DNA of 64,000 bases. It comes from Xanthomonas hortorum. Its GTDB lineage: Bacteria > Pseudomonadota > Gammaproteobacteria > Xanthomonadales > Xanthomonadaceae. The notes under the pieces were generated by a model. It made no database searches, was not told the origin of the DNA, and saw only the letters and a program-made list of their open reading frames with translations. The stretch lies in the NCBI RefSeq assembly GCF_024339125.1, contig NZ_CP101417.1, forward strand, positions 1,240,001-1,304,000, written 5' to 3'. Numbering within the stretch: position 1 is the stretch's first letter; each line of letters opens with the position of its first letter. A program made the translations under genes and the position numbers. Shown here piece after piece: positions 27,277 to 36,418 of the stretch.

Positions 27277-27915
27277 TTACGCTCGCCGCCACACCCGACA
27301 TACATTATTTGCCGGCAACGCCACATCTTCCACCAACCGCAACCCCACCTGCGCCGCCAATGCATCCACCGCCTCTGCATCGCGAATCCCCGAGGCCGCA
27401 TCGCGCTCGCGCAACATCGCATCGAATGCGCAATTGCTGTCGCTGGTGAATTGTCCATCGCGGTTGAACGGTCCATACACCACCAGCAGCGCATCCGGCG
27501 TCATCACTGCAGGCAATCCCGCGAACAACGCCTGCACTTGCGGCCAGCCCATGATGTGCAAGGTATTGGCGCTATATACAGCGTCATAGCCGGCAGGCTC
27601 GCCTGCCTGCACCGGCGGCAATGGCGGGGCGGGCGCCAAACCAGGCGTCGGCGTCAGCACCGCCTGCAACGGAATCGGTGGCGGCATATTTGGCAATGCC
27701 GCCTCGTCCAGCCACTGCGTCATGCCCGGCAGATGATCGGGATGATCGCTCGCCTGCCAACGCAGCCACGGCATCGCCGCCGCAAAATGCACCGCGTGCT
27801 GCCCGGTGCCTGCACCGATCTCCAATACATGGCGGCGGTCGGCAAAGTAACGCTGCAATACCGCAAGGATCGGGTCACGGTTGCGCGCGGAAGCCGGCGA
27901 AAAAGGTTTGCTCAT
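27277..27915 (-). CDS. DUF938-family SAM-dependent methyltransferase
   Basis: A 212-residue class I methyltransferase-fold protein. The start at 27915 gives MSKPFSPASARNRDPILAVLQRYF, the conserved DUF938 N-terminus. The SAM-binding glycine motif is VLEIGAGTGQHAVHFA (residues about 30-45), and further family blocks are DAVYSANTLHIMGWPQVQALF and VVYGPFNRDGQFTSDSN. The substrate is unknown. The open frame upstream to 28140 runs into a repeat element and is not supported. It is convergent with the cluster ending at 27000. Confidence 0.92.
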   Translation of the reverse strand: MSKPFSPASARNRDPILAVLQRYFADRRHVLEIGAGTGQHAVHFAAAMPWLRWQASDHPDHLPGMTQWLDEAALPNMPPPIPLQAVLTPTPGLAPAPPLPPVQAGEPAGYDAVYSANTLHIMGWPQVQALFAGLPAVMTPDALLVVYGPFNRDGQFTSDSNCAFDAMLRERDAASGIRDAEAVDALAAQVGLRLVEDVALPANNVCRVWRRA

Positions 27916-28127
27916 GGACGAGGTCCGACATAGGCGAAAGTGATTGTGACGTGTCGCAGTGGCATCGTGCATCCAAAGCTCTGCTGGCAAGTGATCAACG
28001 CGCAGATCAGCGGGAATGACCGACGGAGCAACGCAAGACTTGGAGGTCAGTGAACTACTACGTCCAACAAGTAAGTGAGCGCAGTCGGCCTTGTAGTTCC
28101 CATCAGCACACAGCCAAATGAGCAGGT

Positions 28128-28230
28128 GCGATGCGCTCACCGATTGCGGGACCGTGTGGCGGCATGGATGCCGCCACCGAGCCTACATGGATGTACTTGC
28201 GGCGTGTCCCGCAAGCGGTGAGCGCATCGC
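28128..28230 (-). repeat. Hairpin repeat I, type 2
   Basis: A 103-bp element. Outer arms GCGATGCGCTCACCG / CGGTGAGCGCATCGC differ from copies C/D/F (GCGGTGCCCTCACCG) at two positions, each compensated in the other arm. It is paired with J, but divergently rather than convergently. Together I and J fill most of the gap 27916-28551, where I see no gene. Confidence 0.85.
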
Positions 28231-28369
28231 GCCCTCGACCAACGCCGACCAACGCGGCTTTGAAACATCCAAACGACGCTGAAGCTCGAGCTCTCGGTCG
28301 CCTTGAGAGGTAAATCGAACGGTGTGGATGCGTCGGTTGCAGAGCGGCTGATCTGCGGCCTGGTTGCAG

Positions 28370-28477
28370 GGCCCTTGCCCGCCCACCATCGCGGGACACG
28401 CCGCAAGTACGTCCGTGTAGGCTCTTACGCGGCATCCATGCCGCGTAAGGTCCCGCGACGGTGGGCGGGCAAGGACC
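28370..28477 (+). repeat. Hairpin repeat J, type 1
   Basis: A 108-bp element with the same extended flanks as H (AGAGCGGCTGATCTG... on the left and GATGGTCGGTGTGCGTG on the right). Confidence 0.85.
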
Positions 28478-28551
28478 AGTGGAGATGGTCGGTGTGCGTG
28501 GTTGCGAGCAATGCGTGGTGTGCGGCCGGCCGACGAGGTGCGGTCTGGATC

Positions 28552-29370
28552 TCAACGCGGTGCAGGCAATGCGTCATACGCGCGCCGCACGGCCTCTTCC
28601 CCAAAGCGCCGCTCCAACCGGCGCACGATGAAATGCCCGCGTGCCATCGCCTGGAAGTGGCGCATGAACACGGTATTGAGCGTTGCGCCACTCACGGCAC
28701 CTACCAGCGGCACCGCCTGCACGGCGAGTTTTTCGCCCACGTTGACTGAGAACTTGGCCGCAACGCGCGACACCAACGACACCAGCGCGGGTGCGCCTTT
28801 GCTTGCGAAACCATGTGCGGCCACGTAATGCGCGGCGGCGCTGAGTTGCTGCGCCATGGCCGCGCGTACGGCGAAATAGCCGGATTCGGCGCCATCGTCG
28901 CTGACGCTGCGTCCGCCATGCGCCAGCACTTCCAGACAGGCCAGCGCCGTTTCCGGATCGTGCAGCGATTCGCCTTCCGAGCGTGCGATATCGGCAATGG
29001 AGCGCAGCATCACCGTGGTGGTCACCGGCAGCTCCACCAGGAGACCAGGTAATCCGAAAAATCCGCCTGCACCGCCCGCGACAGCCACCACCATGGTGTG
29101 CCGCGCGGTGGAGGCGGGCTGCTGCGTGTCGGCCTGGCCGCGCAAGCTGAGCAATGCCGATTTCATTGCCACCTGCAATGCGCGGCGGGTGACCCCATCG
29201 ATGCTGCGGGTCAGCATTTTCGGTAGCCGCTTGGTGATCAGACTCTCGATCGGCGCGCCCAGCGCATTGGCAAGTTGCGCTGCCACACCGGGGTTTTCCA
29301 ACAGCGCGTGCGCCGTGGCCAGATCGCGTTGCGCGGCAACGTCCATCACTGGTATCGGAAGCGTCGTCAT
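28552..29370 (-). CDS. EcsC-family protein
   Basis: A 272-residue EcsC-domain protein. Typical features are the helical N-terminus, the Gly-rich hydrophobic hairpin AVAGGAGGFFGLPGLLVELPVTTTVMLRSIADIARSEGE (residues about 95-133) and the second hydrophobic region AVQAVPLVGAVSGATLNTVFMRHFQAMARGHF near the C-terminus. EcsC proteins are membrane-associated; their function is not settled. It is monocistronic, with hairpin pair I/J beyond the stop. Confidence 0.9.
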   Translation of the reverse strand: MTTLPIPVMDVAAQRDLATAHALLENPGVAAQLANALGAPIESLITKRLPKMLTRSIDGVTRRALQVAMKSALLSLRGQADTQQPASTARHTMVVAVAGGAGGFFGLPGLLVELPVTTTVMLRSIADIARSEGESLHDPETALACLEVLAHGGRSVSDDGAESGYFAVRAAMAQQLSAAAHYVAAHGFASKGAPALVSLVSRVAAKFSVNVGEKLAVQAVPLVGAVSGATLNTVFMRHFQAMARGHFIVRRLERRFGEEAVRRAYDALPAPR

Positions 29371-29517
29371 GCCTGTTCTTCGTCGTTAGGGGTCCGCCCC
29401 GATGGTACCCAGCGCCATGTGAGCGTTAGACGAGCGAACTGTGCAGTGCCAGGACAATCCTGCAATTGGCCTGCAAAATGCGCGATCATCGGGATCTACG
29501 CTGCTAATGCCCACCAG

Positions 29518-29967
29518 ATGAATCGTGAGATCCGCCACAGCATCGTCATTGCCGCCGCGCCGGAAGTGGTTTCCGCTGCGCTGTCCGAGCCAAGGCAGCT
29601 GGCCCGCTGGTGGACGCGCGAGGTGAGCCTGGGCAACGGCAGGGTGCGGCTGGACTGGAGCCGTCAGGGCTGGCGGGTGGAGTTGAGCATCGACGAGGGC
29701 GCCGATCATCGCCTGGTGTGCTGGCGCTGCCACGACTCCAACATGCTCGATTCGGATGCCTGGAAAGGCACCGTGATGCGCTTCGAGCTGCACTCCACCA
29801 GCCAGGGCACGCAGGTGGAGTTCGTCCAGTCCGGTTATCGCGAATCGCCATGCAAGGAGGCCTGCGCGCGCGGCTGGCGTTTCTTCCTGGGCAGCAGCCT
29901 CAAACGCTATGTGGAAACCGGCGAAGGCATGCCCTCGGCCGACATGCTTGCGCCCAACCTGCATTGA
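29518..29967 (+). CDS. SRPBCC/AHSA1-like (START-type) protein
   Basis: A 149-residue single-domain protein of the SRPBCC fold: IRHSIVIAAAPEVVSAALSEPRQLARWWTREV at the N-terminus is the classic START/AHSA1 opening, and MRFELHSTSQGTQVEFVQSGY lies in the middle. These proteins bind hydrophobic ligands or act as stress co-chaperones; which applies here cannot be read. The ATG at 29518 gives the usual family length; the frame is open upstream but overlaps the EcsC promoter region. It is divergent from ecsC and convergent with the ProP-like transporter. Confidence 0.87.
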   Translation: MNREIRHSIVIAAAPEVVSAALSEPRQLARWWTREVSLGNGRVRLDWSRQGWRVELSIDEGADHRLVCWRCHDSNMLDSDAWKGTVMRFELHSTSQGTQVEFVQSGYRESPCKEACARGWRFFLGSSLKRYVETGEGMPSADMLAPNLH

Positions 29968-30009
29968 GCCCGGTGCGCATCACGCGCATGCACGCTGCGC
30001 CGAGCCCGC

Positions 30010-31500
30010 TTACGCCGTGCGCGGCTGGCCCATGGAGGGCGCGGAGCGCAGTGGCAGCTGCGCATCCACCGTCACCGGGCTATCGGCCTGCAACAGCGCG
30101 CGTGCTTCGGCATCGGTGGCCACGGCCGGCGGTGAGCCACGCAACGGCAAGCCGGCGGTTTCGCGCACGAACAGCATGGTCACCAACCCGATCGCGGCTG
30201 CGCCCATCAGGTAGTACGCCGGCACCAGCGGGTCACCGGTGCGCTCCACCAGCCAGGCAGTGACCAACGGCGTGGTACCGCCAAACAACGACACCGAGAC
30301 GTTGAAGCCGATCGACAGCGCGCTGTAGCGCACCGGTGTGTAGAACAGCGCCGGCAACGTGGAGGGCATCGAGCTGGTGAAGCACACCAGCGCCAGGCCG
30401 AGCAGCATCAGCCCGGCGAAGATCAGCCCGTCGTGGCCGCTGCCGATCAGCATCAGGCACGGGATCGCCAACACGAACAGGGCAATGCAGGCACCGATGA
30501 TCATCGGGCGGCGGCCCAGCTTGTCGCTGAACAGGCCGCCGACGATGTTGAGCGGCATCATCACCAGCATCACCAGAATGATCAGCAACAGGCCCTTGCT
30601 CTCGGCATAGCCCATGGTGACGCTGAGGTAGCTGGGCATGTAGGTCAGCAACATGTAGTCGGTAACGTTGAACACCAGCACCAGCCCAACGCACTTGAGC
30701 AACTGCGGCCAATGCAGGCGCAGCAGCGTGAGCAGGCCTTGCCCTGCGGTTTGCCGTTCGCGTTGTTCCGATTGCGCGGTATAGGCGCGAAACGCCGGGG
30801 TTTCTTCCAGTTTCATGCGCATGTACAGGCCCAGCAACCCCAACGGGCCGGCGACCAGAAACGGGATGCGCCAGCCCCACTCGAGCATCTGCGTCTGGCT
30901 CAAGGCCATGTGCAATGCCGTCACCGTGGCCGCACCGGCGATGTAACCGCCCAGCGTGCCGAATTCCAGCCAGCTGCCCATCAGGCCGCGATTGCGGTCG
31001 GTGGCGTATTCGGCGATGAAGGTCGCTGCGCCGCCGTATTCGCCGCCGGTGGAAAAGCCTTGCAGTAGACGCGCCAACAGCAACAACACCGGCGCCCACA
31101 CGCCGATGGTTGCATGGGACGGGATCAAGCCGATGCTGAAGGTGCCCAACGCCATCAGGATCATGGTGGCCGCCAGCACTTTCTGCCGCCCGTAGCGGTC
31201 GCCGAGCGGTCCGAACACCATCCCGCCGATCGGCCGCACCAAAAACGCGACGGTGAACGTGGCAAAGGTTGCAATCAACTGCGCGGTGGGATTGCTCGCG
31301 GGGAAGAACACCTGCCCCAGCGTCACCGCCAGATAGCCGTACACGCCGAAGTCGAACCACTCCATCGCATTGCCCAGTGCGGCCGCACCCACGGCCTTGC
31401 GCAGCATCGGGCGGTCGACCACGGTGACTTCGTCCAGTTGCAGTTGGCGGCGGCGCTTGAACCAACCGAAGTGCGAGGCAATCGCGCGCGTGTCGTGCAT
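30010..31500 (-). CDS. proP: ProP-like MFS transporter
   Basis: A 496-residue major facilitator of the metabolite:H+ symporter group, closest in pattern to proline/betaine transporter ProP. Markers are AAALGNAMEWFDFGVYGYLA, the loop signature GPLGDRYGRQKVLA, GFSTGGEYGGAATFIAEY, and twelve hydrophobic segments. The start at 31500 is preceded by GGAG (9 bases); an ATG at 31515 is also possible. The C-terminus is short and does not show an obvious long coiled coil like that of E. coli ProP, so osmosensing should not be assumed. Confidence 0.88.
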   Translation of the reverse strand: MHDTRAIASHFGWFKRRRQLQLDEVTVVDRPMLRKAVGAAALGNAMEWFDFGVYGYLAVTLGQVFFPASNPTAQLIATFATFTVAFLVRPIGGMVFGPLGDRYGRQKVLAATMILMALGTFSIGLIPSHATIGVWAPVLLLLARLLQGFSTGGEYGGAATFIAEYATDRNRGLMGSWLEFGTLGGYIAGAATVTALHMALSQTQMLEWGWRIPFLVAGPLGLLGLYMRMKLEETPAFRAYTAQSEQRERQTAGQGLLTLLRLHWPQLLKCVGLVLVFNVTDYMLLTYMPSYLSVTMGYAESKGLLLIILVMLVMMPLNIVGGLFSDKLGRRPMIIGACIALFVLAIPCLMLIGSGHDGLIFAGLMLLGLALVCFTSSMPSTLPALFYTPVRYSALSIGFNVSVSLFGGTTPLVTAWLVERTGDPLVPAYYLMGAAAIGLVTMLFVRETAGLPLRGSPPAVATDAEARALLQADSPVTVDAQLPLRSAPSMGQPRTA

Positions 31501-31834
31501 ATGTTTGGTCTCCATGTGCGGCCATCGCTGCCCACTCGCCCTGGCAACGCACAGGACACAGCACATCGCGCGCGCATGGCAAACGCACATGCAGGGGATG
31601 ACACCGGAGGCATTCCCGGACGGCCGCGAACACTCAGCGACGCTGCGGGACAGACGACCAAGGGGTGGGCAAGTGCCCAGGGGCTTGATCAGCCGCACAT
31701 GTTACTACAGCGTGCAGATCGCTGCAGGCGCGAGGGCGCAGTTTTACGGAAACACCTTGTTTTCAAGGTATTTCAACGCATACAGCAACGGCCGCGCCCA
31801 CCTTGCGGTGAGCGCAATAGTTTTGTCAGCCGCT
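31501..31834. other. Non-coding stretch with a degraded repeat fragment
   Basis: I find no supported gene here. At about 31800-31840 a fragment resembling the right arm of a type 2 hairpin element (TTGCGGTGAGCGCA) runs into TAGTTTTGTCAGCCGCTCT, the tail seen beside repeat G, so this may be a decayed member of the A-L family. Confidence 0.5.
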
Positions 31835-32170
31835 CTAAATCGCAGGCTCACCCAGCACTGCCAACAACGGCAGCAGATCCTCGCGCGTCTGCGGGCGCAC
31901 GGCGCGCGCGACTTCTTCGCCATCGCGCAGCAGGATGATGGTTGGCCATAACTTCACGCGAAAAGAGCGGCCAAGCGGCCGCCCTTTTCCATCTTCGACC
32001 TTGCGGTAATCCACCGCCTCGAAACCACCCAGCAGTTTTTGCAACAGCGGCTGGGCGGCCATGCAGTGACCGCACCAATCGGTGCCGAACTCCAGCACCT
32101 GCAGCCCGGCCTGTGCACCCACCTCGCTGCGCTCAGGTGCCTGCGTGGCGTACTCGCGAACAAACCCCAT
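31835..32170 (-). CDS. Thioredoxin-family protein
   Basis: A 111-residue thioredoxin-fold protein with active site WCGHC (residues about 32-36), where classical thioredoxin has WCGPC. The substitution of Pro by His is typical of more oxidising or PDI-like members. The cis-Pro loop is WPTIILLRDGEEV. There is no signal peptide, so it is cytoplasmic. It is encoded 18 bp downstream of the host-attachment-like gene and is probably co-transcribed with it. Confidence 0.9.
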   Translation of the reverse strand: MGFVREYATQAPERSEVGAQAGLQVLEFGTDWCGHCMAAQPLLQKLLGGFEAVDYRKVEDGKGRPLGRSFRVKLWPTIILLRDGEEVARAVRPQTREDLLPLLAVLGEPAI

Positions 32171-32188
32171 CGCGCGCGTGCTCCGCTA

Positions 32189-32587
32189 TCAGGACAGCGC
32201 GCGCTGGATGTCTTCCAGCGGCAGATTGGTGAGGTCCTTGGCCAGATCACCCACCAGGCGCTGCTGTGTTTCCTTGTGCAGCAAGGGGCGTACGCGGCCC
32301 AGCGTGGTCGGGTCGGCCACCAACACCAGATGCGTGTATTCGTGCTTCAGCGCGCCATCGTTCAAGGCGTGCGACAACTGCTTGGCGAAGGTCATTTCGT
32401 CCAGATCCGCATTGCTCAGATCCTGCGGCGCCTTGCCGGCCGGGCCGTCGTCATCGACGTTCTGCACATCGGTGCGCGCGTGCTGACGCAGCACCACCTT
32501 GGCTTCGTTGCCGGTATTGGTGAACCAACGTGCTTCGCCGCCATCGGCCACAACCACCAGTGCACCCTGAGGAATTTGCAGACTCAT
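32189..32587 (-). CDS. Host-attachment-protein-like (Host_attach) protein
   Basis: A 132-residue protein with the family layout: an N-terminal beta strand and ADGGEARWF motif (residues about 13-22), a polar middle, and the C-terminal DPTTLGRVRPLLHKETQQRLVGDLAKDLTNLP. The family is named after an Agrobacterium plant-attachment locus and is related to the eRF1/Dom34-type archaeal fold; its biochemical role is unclear. It probably forms an operon with the thioredoxin gene downstream. Confidence 0.85.
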   Translation of the reverse strand: MSLQIPQGALVVVADGGEARWFTNTGNEAKVVLRQHARTDVQNVDDDGPAGKAPQDLSNADLDEMTFAKQLSHALNDGALKHEYTHLVLVADPTTLGRVRPLLHKETQQRLVGDLAKDLTNLPLEDIQRALS

Positions 32588-32689
32588 CCGACTCTCCTGA
32601 TCAATGTCGGCACTGCAAGTGCAGCACCGGTCCGTCTCAACCTAGGCGAGAAGATGTAAGCGCGGTGCCTAGTCGATGTCAGCGTGGCG

Positions 32690-33826
32690 TTAGTGTGGCG
32701 CGGCCAATGCCGGTGGTGGCAGGCCCAGATGCTTGCTGAAGAAGCGTGCAGTGACCCGCAACGCCTGCTGGCTTTCCGGCAGTGTCTCGGTGAGGTGGAA
32801 ACCATGGCCCAGCCCGTCCCAGACGTGCAAGTCCGATTCGCGACCCAGATCCACCAGGCGCGCATGTGTATAGGCCGTGGCGCTCAACTCGGCCGCACGC
32901 GTTGCGGTGAGAAACAAGGTCGGCGGAAACTGGCGCAGCACCGCATCGGAGAACACCGGCGACACCAGCGGGTCATGGAAGTCCACGCTCTCGCCGTAAT
33001 ACAGGTCTTCCATGATCGGCAGCGCCCCGGCCTTGTCCGGCAGCAAGGCATCGTTCACCGCAGCGACCACCACACGCGAATCGCCGCGATAGCGCGCATC
33101 GCCAGCGGCGCAGAACATGCCTGCCGCCGCCGGCATCGGCAGGCGCTCCTTGGCAAACCAGGCCAGCGACTCGCCGGTGAGCACACCGCCGGCCGAGCAG
33201 CCGAAGATGCCGATACGCTCCGGTGCGTAGGTCTTGAGCGCGGCGCGATACACCGCCGCCACATCTTCGCTGGCTGCCGGGAAGCGATGCTCCGGACCCA
33301 TCCGGTAGTCCACCGCAACCACGCTCATGCCGGTCATCGCTGCGATCGGGATGGCTTCCATCAGGCCGAACGAGGCAGCGCTACCCATCACGAATCCGCC
33401 GCCATGCAGCTCGATCAGCAAACGCTTTGCCTGTTCCGGTGTGCGCGTGCGTGGCTCCACCCGCAACACCGGCACGCCGTTCCAGGTCTCGGGCGTGATC
33501 TCCACCGCGTAGCGTGCGCGCAGCTGCGCGATCACGCCTTCGGCCCAACGTTCGGTGTCGGCGCGGATGCTGGGCAATTGCTTCAGTAGCGTGGCGTTGT
33601 CGGCCTTGGCCAACGGATCGACGCGCGCGACTTCTGCAGCTACATGCGCGCGTGCCGCCGGGCTCAGATACTCAGAGACCGGCAGCGCGAATGCACTCAC
33701 ATGCCGGATGCCGTTCTGTGCGGTTGCAGCAGCGGGTTGTGCCGTCTCTGCCGCTGCAGCGTATGCAGTGCCTACGCTGCCGATCAGCAGCAAAACAACC
33801 GTTCGTATCCACCAATGGTGTGCCAT
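32690..33826 (-). CDS. Exported alpha/beta hydrolase, HSL (acetylesterase) type
   Basis: A 378-residue esterase of the hormone-sensitive-lipase group: oxyanion motif ELHGGGFVMGS, nucleophile elbow GCSAGG, then an acid residue region (DFHDPLVSPVF) and a late His (DGLGHGFHL). The start at 33826 gives MAHHWWIRTVVLLLIGSVGTAYAAAAE, a signal peptide, so it acts in the periplasm or outside. It is expected to hydrolyse short-chain esters; the substrate is unknown. It stands alone between the Host_attach and NUDIX genes. Confidence 0.92.
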   Translation of the reverse strand: MAHHWWIRTVVLLLIGSVGTAYAAAAETAQPAAATAQNGIRHVSAFALPVSEYLSPAARAHVAAEVARVDPLAKADNATLLKQLPSIRADTERWAEGVIAQLRARYAVEITPETWNGVPVLRVEPRTRTPEQAKRLLIELHGGGFVMGSAASFGLMEAIPIAAMTGMSVVAVDYRMGPEHRFPAASEDVAAVYRAALKTYAPERIGIFGCSAGGVLTGESLAWFAKERLPMPAAAGMFCAAGDARYRGDSRVVVAAVNDALLPDKAGALPIMEDLYYGESVDFHDPLVSPVFSDAVLRQFPPTLFLTATRAAELSATAYTHARLVDLGRESDLHVWDGLGHGFHLTETLPESQQALRVTARFFSKHLGLPPPALAAPH

Positions 33827-33885
33827 GCGTTGCCCTCCCAGGCAGTCAGCCGGCGAGGATAGCGCCAGACGATGACGTGCCGCGC

Positions 33886-34338
33886 TTAGTCTGTAGAGGC
33901 CGGCAGGCCTTGCGCGTGCAGATGCTGCAATGCCTGCACCGTGGAGGTGGTTAGCGGCGATGGCAGTGCGTCCAGCGCGAACCAGCCGATAGCGAGGATT
34001 GCCTCGGGCTCGCGCCGCACGGCGTGTTCGCTGCCTTGGATGGCGGCCAGATACACCGGCGCGACCCAATGCTCCGGTGGCGTCAGATCCGGCTCGAAGT
34101 AGCTGACGATGCACAGCACGCGTTGCAGGTGCACATGCAGGCCGGTTTCTTCGAGCACTTCGCGCACCACGGCGTTTTCGACGGTTTCCATCCAGTCCAC
34201 TTTGCCACCGGGCAAGCCCCAATGGCCTTGCTCGGGCGCACGCCCGCGTTGCACCAGCAGCAAGTGGCCATCGGCACGGCGGATGAAGGCGCCACATCCA
34301 ACGCGTGGACGCAAATCAGGGGAGGTGGTCATCGGCAT
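33886..34338 (-). CDS. NUDIX hydrolase
   Basis: A protein of about 150 residues with a canonical Nudix box in GLPGGKVDWMETVENAVVREVLEETGLHV (seen here as GxGKVDxxE plus REVLEETG). Substrates of such small NUDIX enzymes are nucleoside di- or triphosphates or related pyrophosphates. The start at 34338 (or 34332) is chosen from family length; the frame stays open upstream without a recognisable domain. The N-terminus RPRVGCGAFIRRADGHLLLVQR resembles the ADP-ribose/CTP-type housekeeping group. Confidence 0.9.
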   Translation of the reverse strand: MPMTTSPDLRPRVGCGAFIRRADGHLLLVQRGRAPEQGHWGLPGGKVDWMETVENAVVREVLEETGLHVHLQRVLCIVSYFEPDLTPPEHWVAPVYLAAIQGSEHAVRREPEAILAIGWFALDALPSPLTTSTVQALQHLHAQGLPASTD

Positions 34339-34586
34339 TTCGCACACACAGGGGCCGCATAGTGTCCCAGATGCGATCGATGCGGTCATTGCGCCATGCG
34401 CGTTTTGAGCCGGTGTATTGGCTGCTGCCGATGTCTCGCACATAGCGGGCGACGTGGGTTCGATGCAATGAAGACAAACACTGAGAATAAGAAGCTGATC
34501 GCCGCTGCGATAACACCGCCTTAGCACCGCATTGGCGAGGATGGTGGCATTCCGCGCCCTTGCGGCGCGCAGTGCTGGAGTGGTGG

Positions 34587-35243
34587 ATGTCTCGTATCGT
34601 GTTGATTGGCGGCCATGGCAAGGTCGCGCGTTTGCTCACTCCGCTATTGGTGCGCGGTGGGCATCAGGTGACTGCGTTGTTCCGCAATCCCGAGCACACC
34701 GACGATGTGGTTGCCGATGGCGCCACACCGTTGCTGTTCGACATCGAACACGCCGATACCGATGCGATTGCCGCTGCGTTCTCCGCCCACGATGCGGTGG
34801 TGTGGTCGGCCGGCGCCGGCGGTGGCGATGCAGCGCGCACCTATGCGGTGGATCGCGATGCGGCAATCCGTTCGATGCATGCCGCCGAACAGGCGCGCGT
34901 GCGCCGTTACGTGATGGTGTCCTATCTCGGTGCCGGGCTGGAACACGGCATCGGGCCGGACGATGGCTTCTTCGCCTACGCGCAGGCCAAGGCCGCCGCC
35001 GACGCACATCTGCGCAATACCACGCTGGACTGGACCGTACTGGGGCCGGGTCGGCTGACCCAGGATGCACCAACGGGCCGCATCACCCGCGACCCGGGCG
35101 GCGATGCCGACGGTGGCGTCTCGCGCGGCAACGTGGCGCAGGTGATCGCGGCGGCATTGGCAACGCCGGCCACCATCGGCAAGACCGTCGGCTTCATCGA
35201 TGGGCAGACGCCGATCCAGCAGGCATTGGCGCAGCTGGAATGA
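34587..35243 (+). CDS. NAD(P)-binding SDR-type protein (NmrA/atypical)
   Basis: A 218-residue Rossmann-fold protein with the nucleotide motif VLIGGHGKVARLL (GxGxxG-like) at the very N-terminus. The family motif YAQAKAAADAHLRNTTLDWTVLGPGRLTQ follows; it contains the Tyr/Lys of atypical SDRs. The start at 34587 has GGAG upstream and matches the family; nine codons further upstream are open but have no support. Related proteins are NAD(P)H-dependent sugar or quinone reductase-like sensors. It is followed by the metalloprotease gene, separated by 110 bp. Confidence 0.9.
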   Translation: MSRIVLIGGHGKVARLLTPLLVRGGHQVTALFRNPEHTDDVVADGATPLLFDIEHADTDAIAAAFSAHDAVVWSAGAGGGDAARTYAVDRDAAIRSMHAAEQARVRRYVMVSYLGAGLEHGIGPDDGFFAYAQAKAAADAHLRNTTLDWTVLGPGRLTQDAPTGRITRDPGGDADGGVSRGNVAQVIAAALATPATIGKTVGFIDGQTPIQQALAQLE

Positions 35244-35353
35244 ACGCCAGACCTATCGCAACACGCCACAGGCGAGTGATCCGGGCCGGCCTAACGTTTT
35301 CCTAAACCAGGCCTGGGCATAGTCGCGAGCGCATCTCACTGTGGAGACCGCTT

Positions 35354-36418
35354 ATGTCTGCGTCCGTCGCCCCGCGCCGTGCCGGCATTTTGCCGCCGTA
35401 TTTGCTGGACCATGTGGCGCAGGCGGCGCCCGAGCATGCACGCCATTGCGCGCAGCTGTCCCGCCACATCACCGCGTTCCTGCGGCAGCAGCGTGCGCAG
35501 GGCCTGCTCGCACGCGCAGAGGCGCTCGCTGCAGATGCCGCACCGGCCACGCACGCGGTGCGGCGGCGTATTTACGATGCGCAACAAGGCACCGCATTAC
35601 CCGGCACCCTGGTGCGCGACGAAGGCGCTGCAGCCACCGACGATGTGGCAGTGACCGAGGCGTACAACTATCTCGGTGCCACGCATGATTTCTTCCAGAC
35701 GGTGTACGGGCGCAACTCGATCGATGGCGCGGGCATGCCGTTGATCGGCAGCGTGCATTACGAGCGCGGCTACGACAACGCCTTCTGGGATGGCGAACAG
35801 ATGGTGTTCGGCGATGGCGACGGCGAGGTCTTCAACCGCTTCACCATCGCCATCGATGTGGTCGGCCATGAGCTCACGCATGGCGTCACCGAGCGCAGCG
35901 CCAATCTGATTTATCAGGGGCAATCCGGTGCATTGAACGAATCGGTCTCGGATGTGTTCGGGGTGCTGATCAAGCAGTACACATTGCGCCAGAGCGCAAG
36001 CGAGGCCGACTGGATCATTGGCGCAGGTTTGTTGATGCCCGGCATCAACGGTGTGGGCCTGCGCTCGATGCAGGCGCCCGGCACCGCGTACGATGACCCT
36101 GCACTGGGCAAAGATCCGCAACCGGCCACCATGGCCGGCTACGTCAACACGCAAGAGGACGATGGCGGCGTGCATTACAACTCCGGCATTCCCAATCACG
36201 CGTTCTATCGCGCTGCGGTGGCGATCGGCGGCGCGGCGTGGGAAACAACCGGCCGCATCTGGTACCGCACGCTCACCGGTGGCGAACTGGCTGCGGGTGC
36301 GGACTTCGCCACCTTTGCCGCACGCACTGTCAGCGTCGCCAGCGCCGATTACGGCGCCAACAGTGTGGAGACACTCGCCGTGCAACAGGCTTGGCGCGAC
36401 GTGGGCGTGCTGGCATGA
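35354..36418 (+). CDS. Protealysin-type M4 metalloprotease
   Basis: A 354-residue thermolysin-family protease. The zinc site HELTHGVTE (His, Glu, His) is followed by the third ligand in NESVSDVFG, and an active-site His lies in HYNSGIPNHAFY. There is no signal peptide; the N-terminus carries the short protealysin propeptide with PPYLLDHV. These are features of the protealysin subgroup, which is encoded with a cognate inhibitor, as here. GGAG precedes the ATG by 8 bases. The next gene overlaps by ATGA. Confidence 0.93.
   Translation: MSASVAPRRAGILPPYLLDHVAQAAPEHARHCAQLSRHITAFLRQQRAQGLLARAEALAADAAPATHAVRRRIYDAQQGTALPGTLVRDEGAAATDDVAVTEAYNYLGATHDFFQTVYGRNSIDGAGMPLIGSVHYERGYDNAFWDGEQMVFGDGDGEVFNRFTIAIDVVGHELTHGVTERSANLIYQGQSGALNESVSDVFGVLIKQYTLRQSASEADWIIGAGLLMPGINGVGLRSMQAPGTAYDDPALGKDPQPATMAGYVNTQEDDGGVHYNSGIPNHAFYRAAVAIGGAAWETTGRIWYRTLTGGELAAGADFATFAARTVSVASADYGANSVETLAVQQAWRDVGVLA

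Noticed and set aside
27916..28140. N-terminal extension of the DUF938 methyltransferase
   Set aside because: It reaches into hairpin repeat I and adds no family sequence; the start at 27915 matches the conserved N-terminus.
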